Source of the DNA: Spirosoma luteum DSM 19990
GTDB lineage: Bacteria > Bacteroidota > Bacteroidia > Cytophagales > Spirosomataceae
Reading direction: 5' to 3'
NCBI RefSeq assembly: GCF_000374065.1
Contig: NZ_KB893261.1
Coordinates: forward strand, 27,588-91,587
DNA: 64,000 nt
Part shown: in pieces, positions 45,162-53,537 of the stretch
Position numbering within the stretch: position 1 is the first letter of the stretch
Layout of the letters: each line of letters begins with the position of its first letter
The notes under the pieces: generated by a model
What the model was told of the DNA's origin: nothing
The model's database searches: none
The model's input: the letters and a program-made list of their open reading frames with translations, nothing else
Position numbers and translations under genes: made by a program

Positions 45162-46010
45162 ATGAACCGTTTTTTACTGGTTATGCTGCTGTTGCTGGCG
45201 GGTTGTGGCCCCGCAGCCAAAACCAGCGATAATCCCAAAGCCGGCAGGCTGGAAGCCGACTTCAAACTGCCCTACCGTTTGCGGGAACCGGACGAACACT
45301 ACACATTGCCGAAGTCACTAGAAGAAATTTCGGGCCTCACGTACTTTAAGGAAAATCAACTGCTCTGCGTGCAGGATGAAGAGGCTGTCGTGTACGTGTA
45401 TGATACGCAGAAAAAGAAAGTGACAAAGGATTTCGGCTTTGGTGGCTACGGCGATTATGAGGGCATCGAGTTTGTAGGGGATGAGGTGTATGTGCTCGAG
45501 AGCAACGGCAATCTGTTTCGGTTCAAACCCCGCATGGATTCGCCGGAGTCAACCCAGATTGGCCGTACCAAAACGGATTTGCCCGCAAAAACTGAAGTAG
45601 AGGGGCTGGGCTATAACCCCAAAACCAAGCGGTTGCTGATTGCCGTCAAAAACGGGAAAGGGTCCAGTGATAAGACAGTTTATTCGTTCGACCTGCTGAA
45701 CCGGACGGTCTACAAAGACATGAGTCTGAACGATGAGCAACTCAAAGCAGCCGGTATTGATCCCGACACCTACAAGCCATCGGGCATTGCGGTACATCCC
45801 ATAACGGGCGAGTGGTACATCCTCACCTCCGCCGGGAAACGGCTGCTCATTACTAATCGACAGGCCAAAATTATCTACTCTGAACCCCTTGACCCAGTGC
45901 AGTTTCGCCAGCCCGAAGGCATTTGTTTCGCCCCCAATGGTGACCTGTTTATTGCCAGCGAAGGCAGCGGCAAGAAGGGGTATATCCTGAAATTTTCGTA
46001 CCGGCGGTAA
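45162..46010 (+). CDS. SdiA-regulated-domain lipoprotein (beta-propeller)
   Basis: A 282-residue lipoprotein (leader ending LLLLAGC). The mature protein is a beta-propeller of the SdiA-regulated family, with 'LEEISGLTYFKENQLLCVQDEE', 'GDYEGIEFVGDEVYVLESNG' and 'QPEGICFAPNGDLFIASEGS' as blades. Function of the family is unsettled. A role as a periplasmic binding or phosphodiesterase-like protein has been suggested from its fold. It has its own 240-bp upstream gap after divergent tssN. Confidence 0.85.
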   Translation: MNRFLLVMLLLLAGCGPAAKTSDNPKAGRLEADFKLPYRLREPDEHYTLPKSLEEISGLTYFKENQLLCVQDEEAVVYVYDTQKKKVTKDFGFGGYGDYEGIEFVGDEVYVLESNGNLFRFKPRMDSPESTQIGRTKTDLPAKTEVEGLGYNPKTKRLLIAVKNGKGSSDKTVYSFDLLNRTVYKDMSLNDEQLKAAGIDPDTYKPSGIAVHPITGEWYILTSAGKRLLITNRQAKIIYSEPLDPVQFRQPEGICFAPNGDLFIASEGSGKKGYILKFSYRR

Positions 46011-46184
46011 CGCTGGTGTAGCGGTAACAAAACAGTTGCCCAATTTTGTCCGGTGCTGTTTGTCTGGCAGTTCCAGCCGCGAAAAGCTGATAACTTTTGA
46101 GCGTTTTTCGGAGTTATACTGGTGATTTCGCCGGATGATTGTTCCGGTATAATTCTGGTCAAAACATTCTTTTAACTCAACGTC

Positions 46185-46481
46185 ATGATTAAATTACTCA
46201 TCGGCTCGCTGCTGGTAGCCACAACTACCCTAGGCCAGACTACACCCCAAACGCCAAAGGGTAGTGCCACAAAATCGACGCCGGCTTCGGCTACGTCGGC
46301 TGGCACTAAAACGGGTAATCCCGCGGCCGCTTCGGCTAACAAACCGCTACCCCAAACCACGCGTAAGCAAAAATTGCAGAGTGGCAACAGCAACATTCCG
46401 TCCTATCGAATGGAGAAAGATGCGGGCGTACACAAAGTCAGGAACCGGTATCCCCGTAAGGATGCCAAAAAGAATCAGTAA
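46185..46481 (+). CDS. Small exported low-complexity protein
   Basis: A 98-residue protein with a signal peptide (cleavage after TTLGQ) and a mature part dominated by Thr, Ala, Ser and Lys. No family is recognised. The C-terminus is basic (RNRYPRKDAKKNQ). Coding status is supported by the signal peptide and the following terminator, but its short biased sequence leaves doubt. Confidence 0.55.
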   Translation: MIKLLIGSLLVATTTLGQTTPQTPKGSATKSTPASATSAGTKTGNPAAASANKPLPQTTRKQKLQSGNSNIPSYRMEKDAGVHKVRNRYPRKDAKKNQ

Positions 46482-46493
46482 TTTTTACCGGCC

Positions 46494-46541
46494 TTCTCCT
46501 GCATGGGGGCGGTTGTGAGTAACTGCCCCCATGCAGGAGAA
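46494..46541. terminator. Terminator between convergent genes
   Basis: Perfect 17-bp arms TTCTCCTGCATGGGGGC / GCCCCCATGCAGGAGAA (46494-46510 and 46525-46541), with extra base pairs in the loop, separate the small exported protein gene from the minus-strand AsmA-like gene. Confidence 0.75.
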
Positions 46542-46548
46542 GAAACCT

Positions 46549-47730
46549 TTAGTTGTTTTCTTTTTTACGCTGCTCGCGTTTTTTCTGCCGCTCGGCTTTG
46601 CGTTCAGCCCGTTTTTCTTTACGCTCGGCTTTCCGTTCGGCGCGTTTTTCCTTAAAATCTTCTTTTACGCTTTTAAACGCATCTTTCAGGGTGATGTTAT
46701 TATCGAACTCACCCCGGAAGGCTTCGACGTAAGCGTTCCGCAACAGACCAAAAATGGTTGGCCAAACGGCCGTCTTAACGTCATCAATCGTACCATTCAG
46801 TGGGATACGGGTAGCTACCTGATCGTGTTTTTGGTTTTTCAGCACATCAGTACCAACCTGGGCCAGTAGTTCGGTGAAAAAACGCCCTACCGTCCGCCCT
46901 TTGTTCTCATCCAGTTTAAAAATCTGCATGTCCTTGGTCAGCGGCTTGATGTAGCCATTCATCTTTTTATCGAGCATGGCCATCTCGCTGTACACGCTCA
47001 CGGTGCCTTTGTTAAAGTCGACATTGGCGTATTCCCGGGCCAGTGCATTCAGTTTTACCAGTTGAATGTCCGTAAACTCAAGATTATAGTCAAAGTCCGG
47101 CACTACTTTCAGCAGATTCGTATTGGCCGTTAGATTCATGTTGCCCCCATAGCCAAGTACATTTCCGGAAGCGGTTACCGGTGAGGGTAACGCCTTCCTT
47201 TCGTCGTTAACGTTCCGGATATTTCGGATTTCGCCCTGAAAATGCTGTAGCGATAAGTCGGCACGAGGCTGAGTAACCAGACTGGTCAGGTTCACCTTAC
47301 CGTCGATAACGGCAAACCGGTTAATGCTGATGGGTAATAGTTTTTTCAGGTAAACCGTCCAGTCCACCTCTTCGCCGGTTTGGCTGCCGGCATCGCTTTC
47401 ACTGAAGGCAAAGTTGATTTCAGGTTCGTAGCATTCTACTTCGCTGACCAGCTTACCCTTGAACAGTGATTTCCACTCGACTGATAAATCGGTTTTGGGG
47501 ATGTACAGAAACGGCTCTTTTATTTTGCCGTTCACTTTCCGGATGCGCAGGTCATCAAGCTGGTAAGCACCCCGAATAAGCTGAATGTCGATATCGTCCA
47601 CATGACCCGTGTAGCCGTCCATATCGGCCAGTGATTTGTTCACGTAGCGCAGGACGATATACGGGAGTAACAGGCGGGCAATAACCAGCAGGGCAACAAC
47701 GGCGATGATAATCTTGGTGGTTCGTTTCAA
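46549..47730 (-). CDS. AsmA/DUF748-like membrane protein with charged tail
   Basis: A 393-residue protein with an N-terminal TM helix (KIIIAVVALLVIARLLLPYIVL) and a periplasmic beta-rich domain that starts 'DMDGYTGHVDDIDIQLIRGAYQLDDLRI', typical of DUF748/AsmA-like proteins linked to outer-membrane lipid transport or envelope upkeep. The C-terminus is an unusual Lys/Arg/Glu tail of about 35 residues made of KAER/KEKR repeats, which may bind membranes or nucleic acid. A candidate -7 box lies 35 bp upstream. Confidence 0.8.
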   Translation of the reverse strand: MKRTTKIIIAVVALLVIARLLLPYIVLRYVNKSLADMDGYTGHVDDIDIQLIRGAYQLDDLRIRKVNGKIKEPFLYIPKTDLSVEWKSLFKGKLVSEVECYEPEINFAFSESDAGSQTGEEVDWTVYLKKLLPISINRFAVIDGKVNLTSLVTQPRADLSLQHFQGEIRNIRNVNDERKALPSPVTASGNVLGYGGNMNLTANTNLLKVVPDFDYNLEFTDIQLVKLNALAREYANVDFNKGTVSVYSEMAMLDKKMNGYIKPLTKDMQIFKLDENKGRTVGRFFTELLAQVGTDVLKNQKHDQVATRIPLNGTIDDVKTAVWPTIFGLLRNAYVEAFRGEFDNNITLKDAFKSVKEDFKEKRAERKAERKEKRAERKAERQKKREQRKKENN

Positions 47731-48274
47731 AACAGAATAATATTGATGGTCATCTTTTGACTAACAAAATTAGCGTCATGAAGTTGGAAAATGAGGGTAT
47801 GAGACCGCAAATTAGCCGGGCAAACGGGGCTCTTCGGAGAATGCCATACCTATTCACCGCAGGATTTGTGTTGAATTGGTATGTGTATCTATCAAAAAAA
47901 CGACCCGCATCCCGCTGGAATAGAGAAAAACGGTTGAACCCGCCAGCCTCCCTATGTCACCGCCTGTAAGGTAGCAGTCTATAGTACCAGTGCAGTTGCC
48001 AACTGGCGCGGACCAGAGATAAAAGCAATTACTAAACCGATTACTGTGAGGATTCTTGGGTAAACTTACTTCGTCAAAATGGCTATAACCGCCAGCTGTT
48101 CGCAGGGTACAGCCTTAGGGGATAGTCAACAACTGATAGAGCAGGGTATTTTGGTGAAAGAAGAATTTGGGACAGGAGTGCCAGCTACCGGTCAAGCGAT
48201 GGCCCTTCTACTACCAGCACCAGTCAGTGTAAAAGGGCCAACCTGCTATAAGGCATTACCAGTCTACCCGCGTT
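47731..48274. other. 544-bp gap without a supported gene
   Basis: Two plus-strand frames exist here (47757-47969 and 48079-48324) but neither has a recognisable domain, signal peptide or plausible composition, and the second runs into the pentapeptide-protein gene. Apart from the -7 box, I see nothing I can name. It may be decayed sequence. Confidence 0.5.
47765..47772 (-). promoter_or_regulatory. Candidate -7 box for the AsmA-like gene
   Basis: The minus strand reads TAATTTTG, a TAnnTTTG match, ending 34 bp before the ATG at 47730. No good -33 box was found. Confidence 0.35.
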
Positions 48275-49036
48275 CTACTGCCGGTCGGGTGAGAACTTGC
48301 GGCCGTCCAGGGTGGTGTACTTGAAATCGGTAGACCCCTCAAAACGGGTGTTGCTGAAGTTGGTACCGCGTGGAAGGTGGGTGTATTTAAAATCGGCGTT
48401 GCTGTTGAACCGGGCCTGACTAAAATCGACCCGTTCGTCAAACTTCGTGTACTTGAAATCGGCGGGCTGTTCGAAGGCGACATTCCGAAAAAAAGAAGAC
48501 TCATTAAACTTCGCGTATTTAAAATCCGCGTAGCCCCGGAAGACCGAGCCACTAAAGTCGGCCGGTTCATCGAATTTGGCGTACTTGAACAGCGCACCGT
48601 CGCGGAAGGTATTCCCGGAAAAGCTGGCCCGCTGACTAAAGACCGAATACTTGAAAGCCGCATCTTCGGCAAACTGACAATCTTCGATACTAACCGGTTC
48701 GGTAAAGTTGGTATTATACACGGTGTTGTTCCAACTCATAAGTTTCCGGTCATTGTCCTCGCTGCGATACGCCAGAAATTTTCCTTTGAACGTGCAGTTT
48801 TTGAAGGTGAGTGGTACCTCAACCGTGCTCAGATAACTATCCTGGTCGCCCCGTACTTCTTTCCGGTTGGCCAAACCAGTCAGGTCGAGGTCGCCGGTGA
48901 TGGTTGTGTTCTGGTACGAAATGGCCTCTTTCCGGTTGATTTTGGCCAGAATATCCCTGGCATCGACCGTTTTTTGAGCCAGCGAGGGCGTTAGTACGGT
49001 GAGTGCGAGCAGGAGGGCAGTCAGTAACATCTTCAT
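48275..49036 (-). CDS. Exported pentapeptide-repeat-like protein
   Basis: A 253-residue protein with a signal peptide. The ATG at 49036 is used because it begins MKMLLTALLLALTVL directly. The C-terminal 150 residues are built of repeats close to A(D/N)FKY-xxF (for example 'ADFKYAKFNESSFFRN', 'ADFKYTKFDERVDFSQ'), which form a right-handed quadrilateral helix. The first part has 'ISYQNTTITGDLDLTGLANRKEV', common in exported pentapeptide proteins of Bacteroidota. The role is unknown; cytoplasmic homologues mimic DNA, but this one is exported. Confidence 0.85.
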   Translation of the reverse strand: MKMLLTALLLALTVLTPSLAQKTVDARDILAKINRKEAISYQNTTITGDLDLTGLANRKEVRGDQDSYLSTVEVPLTFKNCTFKGKFLAYRSEDNDRKLMSWNNTVYNTNFTEPVSIEDCQFAEDAAFKYSVFSQRASFSGNTFRDGALFKYAKFDEPADFSGSVFRGYADFKYAKFNESSFFRNVAFEQPADFKYTKFDERVDFSQARFNSNADFKYTHLPRGTNFSNTRFEGSTDFKYTTLDGRKFSPDRQ

Positions 49037-49176
49037 AATCGTATAGCTTTTTAGCGTTCGTTTTTTGAAAGATGCGTTTTTGGCTGTCAGCGTTGCGTAA
49101 GCATTAAAAACAAATCCGCCGTGTTTTCCAGATACGGCGGATTTGTTTTTGAGTATTATTTGCTGAAGACGATGGT

Positions 49177-49524
49177 CTAATCCAGCCACATGACCTGGTC
49201 ATAAGCCCGCTCGTAATCCATTTCCTCGAGGGGGACCAAATCCCGGAAGTGGCCGGTCTCGTCCGTTCTGACGGCGTTCCAGCGGCCCGACGCATCGCGG
49301 AGCAGGAGCCGGTAGCCGTAGAGGGGGTGCAGGGTATCGCCATCGGTGCGGTGGTCCCAGCCCGTTTGCAGTTCAATGGCGAAGGCAATCCGGTCCATCA
49401 CATCGGGCATCTGGTCGGCGAGGGAATTGGCCCCGTCCAGTTCTTCAATCCACAGCACCAGCCCATCGGTACCCCAGTCGAAGTGGAGCGGGGTGGGGGT
49501 GAGGGTAATTATGGAAGCGTTCAT
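49177..49524 (-). CDS. Small acidic protein of unknown function
   Basis: A 115-residue cytoplasmic-type protein ('LHFDWGTDGLVLWIEELDGANSLADQ', 'YGYRLLLRDASGRWNAVRTD'). No family is recognised. It lies downstream of the RecE-like nuclease gene on the same strand, separated by a palindromic repeat, and may belong to the same mobile or phage-derived module. Confidence 0.6.
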   Translation of the reverse strand: MNASIITLTPTPLHFDWGTDGLVLWIEELDGANSLADQMPDVMDRIAFAIELQTGWDHRTDGDTLHPLYGYRLLLRDASGRWNAVRTDETGHFRDLVPLEEMDYERAYDQVMWLD

Positions 49525-49530
49525 AGTTGT

Positions 49531-49620
49531 GGTTTATAGTTTTCGGTATTCGGTCTACGGTTTATCGAGATGTTCGCTTCTCCTGCGTCAGCTATTGCAA
49601 ACTATAAACCGAATACCGTA
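49531..49620. repeat. Intergenic repeat, copy B of the GCGTCAGCTA family
   Basis: GGTTTATAGTTT (49531-49542) and AAACTATAAACC (49599-49610), together with CGGTATTCGGT (49544-49554) and ACCGAATACCG, form inverted and partly rearranged repeats. GCGTCAGCTA is at 49585-49594. The same core words occur in the element at 7786-7878. Confidence 0.6.
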
Positions 49621-49626
49621 CCGTTT

Positions 49627-50424
49627 TCAGGCACTCATCGGCCAGGCCGACGAAATAAGCTGCGGCTGCTCCCGTTCTTCCTGCCATTTGCGGAGCCAGA
49701 AACGGTACTTCTTGCGGCCATAATCCATAAATCCCGGAATAGAGGTGGCATCTACCGCAAAAAGCCGGTGGGGCTTCTGCTTCATGATGCCGATAAAGAC
49801 GAACCGAAACTGCCGCGTGTCGGCCCACTCGCCCGTATCGGCGTTGCGCAGGCTGTCGAGGTAGAATGCTGCCTGCCGGTCGTAATCATAGGTGTAGCAC
49901 GATTCCAGAAACTGGGCCTGGGTGCGGGCAGAAGTTGTTTTAAGGTCAATGACCAGCGCATTCCGGCGTTTGGGGCTGGTGTACACCATGTCCAGCCGGG
50001 CTTTGCAGGCTACGCCGGTGGTGGGTTCAGTGGACAACACAATGCGTTCCCGCTCCGACTGCCGCAAATACCGCCGACAGAAACCGTCCTGCCGAATTAC
50101 CTGCATCAATGTCTCCAGCTTCTTTTGCTGATCCGGATCCAGCGCGTCGGCGTCAACAGGCAGGGTTGGGTCAACCATATCGGGCAGAAACTGCGCCATA
50201 ACGGTGCCCACTGTTTCGGGTTCGAGCAGGTGCTGATGGAAAGCCCGGCCAAATACTTTCGTCTTTTCGGGAATGAACCGGGCCGAGGGCGTCGACCAGT
50301 ACCCAAGGTGTTCTTCTTTCAGCCGGGTAAGGTCAGAATTTGATACGCGTAATAAGGCCCGGTACGCATCGCCGGGGTTGATAACAGAGGGTGACTTGGG
50401 CAAAGAGAGCCGGGAATGAAGCAT
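49627..50424 (-). CDS. RecE-like PD-(D/E)XK exonuclease
   Basis: A 265-residue nuclease. The ATG at 50424 is chosen; a TTG at 50505 would run through a hairpin and overlap the upstream stop. The active-site set is G-RAF-H63, E133, D145 (ARLDMVY), D160-L-K162 (VIDLKTT) and Y181-DRQ184 (YDYDRQAAFYLD), the pattern of RecE exonuclease VIII and DUF3799 proteins. These make 3' single strands from double-strand ends for phage or ICE recombination and normally work with an annealing protein. The gene upstream (50502-51170) occupies the partner position. Confidence 0.82.
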   Translation of the reverse strand: MLHSRLSLPKSPSVINPGDAYRALLRVSNSDLTRLKEEHLGYWSTPSARFIPEKTKVFGRAFHQHLLEPETVGTVMAQFLPDMVDPTLPVDADALDPDQQKKLETLMQVIRQDGFCRRYLRQSERERIVLSTEPTTGVACKARLDMVYTSPKRRNALVIDLKTTSARTQAQFLESCYTYDYDRQAAFYLDSLRNADTGEWADTRQFRFVFIGIMKQKPHRLFAVDATSIPGFMDYGRKKYRFWLRKWQEEREQPQLISSAWPMSA

Positions 50425-50447
50425 AGAATAACGTTGAATGAATGAAA

Positions 50448-50480
50448 GCAGGCGCAACGCTTTTACGGCATTGCGCCTGC
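50448..50480 (-). terminator. Hairpin between the unknown gene and the RecE-like gene
   Basis: GCAGGCGCAA (50448-50457) and TTGCGCCTGC (50471-50480) form a perfect 10-bp stem with a 13-nt loop, 22 bp after the 50502-51170 stop. It may reduce expression of the nuclease relative to its partner. Confidence 0.55.
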
Positions 50481-50501
50481 ACCAAAACCGTACAGAACGG
50501 A

Positions 50502-51170
50502 TCAACCCGCTATCAGCAGTTCCGGCTCGTCGACCGGGTTGAGGAATGGGTTGTAGTAATTCATTGCCGTTTTGATGTTGGCAATGTCCGTGAGGGTTTC
50601 CTGCCGGAATATCTTGGATGATTCGGCAAACTGCTTTAGTTCGTCGGTTTTCGCCTTATCGGCAATCTTGTAGGAGAACGTAGCGATGTAGTACACACCT
50701 TTAGGCTGCACCTTGGTATTTTCTTTCTTTTCGGCCACCGCCGTAATTACCACATCGGCCAGCGTCAGGTCGTCGTAGTAAAGCGGTTCGATAAGCCGGA
50801 ATATATTATCCACTGAATACCCGTGAAAGAGAATCGCCGACACGCAGTTCTTGTCGTCGATGAAGAAGATCTCCGCCCAGTTTTTGGTACCCATATTCAG
50901 GATGTTATCCGTGAAAATGCGCCAGGCGATGGGTTGAAAGGTAAGCATGCGGCCGTTCGACGGACCGCCTACTTTCTCGGTGCCGTTGATGTTGAACACG
51001 CCTTCTTTGGCATCGAACCGATACTGCCGGGGGTGCCCTTCCAGGTATTTGTACCGGCGTACGGCCGCGTTACCGACTACCTCGCCGGTCAACTCATTTG
51101 CGTTTTGATGCGGTTTCTGCTCGTCACCGCTTTGAATTGTCTCGATTTGGCTTTTGTTTTGTGTGTTCAT
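50502..51170 (-). CDS. Protein of unknown function paired with RecE-like nuclease
   Basis: A 222-residue cytoplasmic protein. The N-terminal 40 residues are polar and probably disordered. The body has 'NGRMLTFQPIAWRIFTDNILN', 'AEIFFIDDKNCVSAILFHGYS' and 'KGVYYIATFSYKIADKAKTDELKQF'. I see no RecT or Red-beta signature. By gene order it could be a single-strand annealing or binding protein for the downstream nuclease, but this is only inferred. It is first in the operon, divergent from the regulator at 51437. Confidence 0.65.
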   Translation of the reverse strand: MNTQNKSQIETIQSGDEQKPHQNANELTGEVVGNAAVRRYKYLEGHPRQYRFDAKEGVFNINGTEKVGGPSNGRMLTFQPIAWRIFTDNILNMGTKNWAEIFFIDDKNCVSAILFHGYSVDNIFRLIEPLYYDDLTLADVVITAVAEKKENTKVQPKGVYYIATFSYKIADKAKTDELKQFAESSKIFRQETLTDIANIKTAMNYYNPFLNPVDEPELLIAG

Positions 51171-51344
51171 TAGTATTTGTTGTTTACTGTTTAAGCAGGG
51201 GACCCGTTTTGCGGTCCCTTTTGCCTTTTTAAGGGCTGTGTTTACTGCTTTAAAAATACACTGTTTTGTGTAATTTTCAAAGCGTTTCTAGCCTGATCAA
51301 CCATTTATTTTACAGGGTAATGTGTATTTTTAGTAATTAGTGTG

Positions 51345-51413
51345 TAGGAGCGGTTAGCGATGAGTGGCTGACGTACAAGTTACGCGTCAGCCACTCATCA
51401 CTAACCGCTCCTA
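51345..51413. repeat. Long inverted repeat, copy C, in divergent promoter region
   Basis: Arms of 29 bp (51345-51373 and 51385-51413) pair with one mismatch and an 11-nt loop. The left arm reads TAGGAGCGGTTAGCGATGAG and continues to 51373. The variant GCGTCAGCCA is at 51384-51393. It lies between the RecE-like operon and the phage-type regulator, 24 bp before the regulator start, and could be a regulatory site or a mobile palindrome. The rest of the 266-bp gap holds no gene. Confidence 0.7.
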
Positions 51414-51436
51414 ACATACCCTATCCACCGAAAGCC

Positions 51437-51802
51437 ATGATTCATCTCCGTCTTCAGCAACTCATTGACGCGCTCGATGTCAGCGTTCTCGAATTTGCCC
51501 GCCAGCTGGGTGAGCATCGGGGGGAAAAAGTGTACCACATCCTGCACGGTCGGCTGAAACCCCGCTACGACACACTCGAGAAAATTCTGGTAGCCTATCC
51601 GCAGGTCAACGGCGACTGGCTGTTGCGGGGCGAGGGGCTGATGTTTAAAGTGCTCAACTCACCCTCCGCAGCCATCACCACCGAAGAGCGACTGCGTAAC
51701 GTAGAGTTTCTGCTTTTCCAGCTTAACGAGCGGGTAGCCTTACTTCAGCAAACAAACGATGAGTTAATCGTAACAATTAAGGAGTTAAGCAGTAATCGGT
51801 AA
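51437..51802 (+). CDS. Phage-type helix-turn-helix regulator
   Basis: A 121-residue DNA-binding protein. Residues about 5-60 form an XRE-like HTH ('LIDALDVSVLEFARQLGEHRGEKVYHILHGR'), and 'YPQVNGDWLLRGEGLMF' is the common tail of Bacteroidota phage and ICE repressors. The last 40 residues form a coiled coil for dimerisation. Its divergent position to the RecE-like operon resembles phage control regions. Confidence 0.83.
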   Translation: MIHLRLQQLIDALDVSVLEFARQLGEHRGEKVYHILHGRLKPRYDTLEKILVAYPQVNGDWLLRGEGLMFKVLNSPSAAITTEERLRNVEFLLFQLNERVALLQQTNDELIVTIKELSSNR

Positions 51803-51883
51803 GAGTGGGAAAACAATGCCTTCCCTTCCTCGCTAAACATCTGTCTGTCATTCCGGGTTATACCCAAAAAGACACTAAACGCT

Positions 51884-52366
51884 ATGGCTACAAAATCACC
51901 GTTCGACCCGGATAAAACAGATTCTGATTTTTATTCCAAAGACCCGAACCAACACGGCAACTCCGACTATGGCCGCGAATCGGGGGGCGTTGGTACCAAT
52001 GAAATGACAACCACTGGTATGGACATGGATTCCGAAAACAGGAATATCACGCACGATACCCGCGAAGCGAACCAGGAAAAAGGCCGGTTCGAAACACCCA
52101 CCAACGAAAGTACGGGCACTTCGCAGGAGTGGGATGTAGACGCAGATGCTATCTCCGACAAACCGAAAGGACGGATGATGAGCGACGAAGCCGCCAAGAA
52201 ACTGGGAGAAATCGCCGAAAACCCGTCCGACGATGCATTGCTGCACCGGGCTGATGCTACCTATCTGGAAGAAGGCGACGATCCGAACAAAGGATATGAC
52301 CCCCACAGTGTAGGCTATAGCGGGACCGACAAAGAATCAGTTGAAAAGAAGGATATGGACGAGTAA
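51884..52366 (+). CDS. Acidic, disordered cytoplasmic protein
   Basis: A 160-residue hydrophilic protein rich in Asp, Glu, Asn and Gly with no hydrophobic core and no recognised family. Its composition ('DPNQHGNSDYGRESGG', 'GYDPHSVGYSGTDKESVEKKDMDE') suggests an intrinsically disordered protein such as those linked to stress or desiccation. A strong terminator follows. Confidence 0.65.
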   Translation: MATKSPFDPDKTDSDFYSKDPNQHGNSDYGRESGGVGTNEMTTTGMDMDSENRNITHDTREANQEKGRFETPTNESTGTSQEWDVDADAISDKPKGRMMSDEAAKKLGEIAENPSDDALLHRADATYLEEGDDPNKGYDPHSVGYSGTDKESVEKKDMDE

Positions 52367-52393
52367 GGCTGCTCAACAGCCGGTAGGGAACAG

Positions 52394-52437
52394 CCAATAA
52401 AAAAGCAACGGAAAAGCAGCCGTTGCTTTTTTATTGG
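52394..52437 (+). terminator. Strong terminator
   Basis: Perfect 18-bp arms CCAATAAAAAAGCAACGG / CCGTTGCTTTTTTATTGG with an 8-nt loop; the A-rich and T-rich flanks make it work in either direction. Confidence 0.85.
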
Positions 52438-52541
52438 AACAGGTTTTCGGGATTCATCATTTTACGTCCAATTCTTTTGTAAACTTGTCACCTGATTGAT
52501 TACTCCATTAAGCCGGTGGATGAAAATTCCCCCTTTTTACT

Positions 52542-53537
52542 TTGCTTATTGAAACCCGCGCTTATGCCCGAGCCGGTATGCTCGGCAACCCATCCGATGG
52601 CTTTTTTGGTAAAACGATTGCCATCACCGTTCGTAATTTTGGCGCATCCGTTACCCTGTATCCTTCACCGGAGCTGAACATTGAAGCCCAGGCACAGGAT
52701 ACCAATACATTCAGGAGTTTGCACCACCTGCGCGATGCCGTGAGCACGCTGGGCTATCACGGGGGCGTTCCGCTGCTGAAGGCCGCCATCAAGAAATTTG
52801 CTGAATACTGCGAAAAGGAACACATACGGCTTCCCAATCAGAATTTCTCCATTCGATACAGCACATCCATTCCCCGGCAGGTAGGCTTATCGGGTTCGAG
52901 TGCCCTGATTGTGGCTACCTTCCGGGCGTTGATGCAGTTCTATTCGGTAGACATTCCCCTGCCTGTACTGCCGAATCTGGTATTAGCCACCGAAACGGAG
53001 GAGTTGGGCATTGCGGCCGGTTTGCAGGATCGCGTTATTCAATGCTACGAAGGCTGCGTATACATGGATTTCGACCGGGCCACCATGGAGCGTCAGGGGT
53101 TTGGTCAGTACGAACCCATTGACCCGCATCTGCTGCCTAAACTTTATATTGCCTACAACACCGACCTCGGCAAACAATCGGGGCAGGTGCATAATGATGT
53201 GCGGGCGCGGTGGCTCAAAGGCGAACCGCTCGTGCTCGAAACGATGAGTGCCATTGCCGATGTAGCCCGGCAGGGCCGCGAAGCCATGCTCCGGCAGGAC
53301 ACCAATGCTCTGCACGAACTGGTCAATCGTAATTTCGACCTCCGTGCCCAGATATACAACATCAGCGACCGGAACCGTCAACTTATTGAAACGGCCCGGT
53401 CCTGCGGGGCATCAGCCTCCTTTACCGGGTCGGGTGGGTCCATTATCGGCCTGTACCGCGATGATGCCATGCTGAACCGATTATTCGTAGAACTCAAAAA
53501 AATAAACGCCCGCGTCATCAAGCCGTACGTAGTTTGA
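52542..53537 (+). CDS. Glucuronokinase-like GHMP sugar kinase
   Basis: A 331-residue GHMP-family kinase. The N-terminus 'ETRAYARAGMLGNPSDGFFGKTI' resembles plant glucuronokinase. The ATP loop is 'IPRQVGLSGSSALIVATFRAL' and the C-terminal 'GASASFTGSGGSIIGLY' is GHMP motif 3. The start is TTG at 52542, fixed by an in-frame stop at 52521 and by family length. With the UTP-sugar-1-P uridylyltransferase encoded 89 bp downstream, it could form a sugar-1-phosphate to UDP-sugar salvage pair, for example glucuronate to UDP-glucuronate. Substrate is inferred from similarity of one motif and gene order. Confidence 0.8.
   Translation: MLIETRAYARAGMLGNPSDGFFGKTIAITVRNFGASVTLYPSPELNIEAQAQDTNTFRSLHHLRDAVSTLGYHGGVPLLKAAIKKFAEYCEKEHIRLPNQNFSIRYSTSIPRQVGLSGSSALIVATFRALMQFYSVDIPLPVLPNLVLATETEELGIAAGLQDRVIQCYEGCVYMDFDRATMERQGFGQYEPIDPHLLPKLYIAYNTDLGKQSGQVHNDVRARWLKGEPLVLETMSAIADVARQGREAMLRQDTNALHELVNRNFDLRAQIYNISDRNRQLIETARSCGASASFTGSGGSIIGLYRDDAMLNRLFVELKKINARVIKPYVV

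Noticed and set aside
47757..47969. A 70-codon plus-strand frame
   Set aside because: Overlaps the likely promoter of the AsmA-like gene and shows no protein-like pattern.
48079..48324. An 81-codon plus-strand frame before the pentapeptide-protein gene
   Set aside because: No domain, odd composition, and overlap with the end of a well-supported gene.
52520..52552. A 10-codon ATG frame overlapping the TTG start of the GHMP kinase gene, as a possible leader peptide or frameshifted true start
   Set aside because: The TTG start already gives the family's normal N-terminus, and nothing in the 10 codons suggests attenuation.
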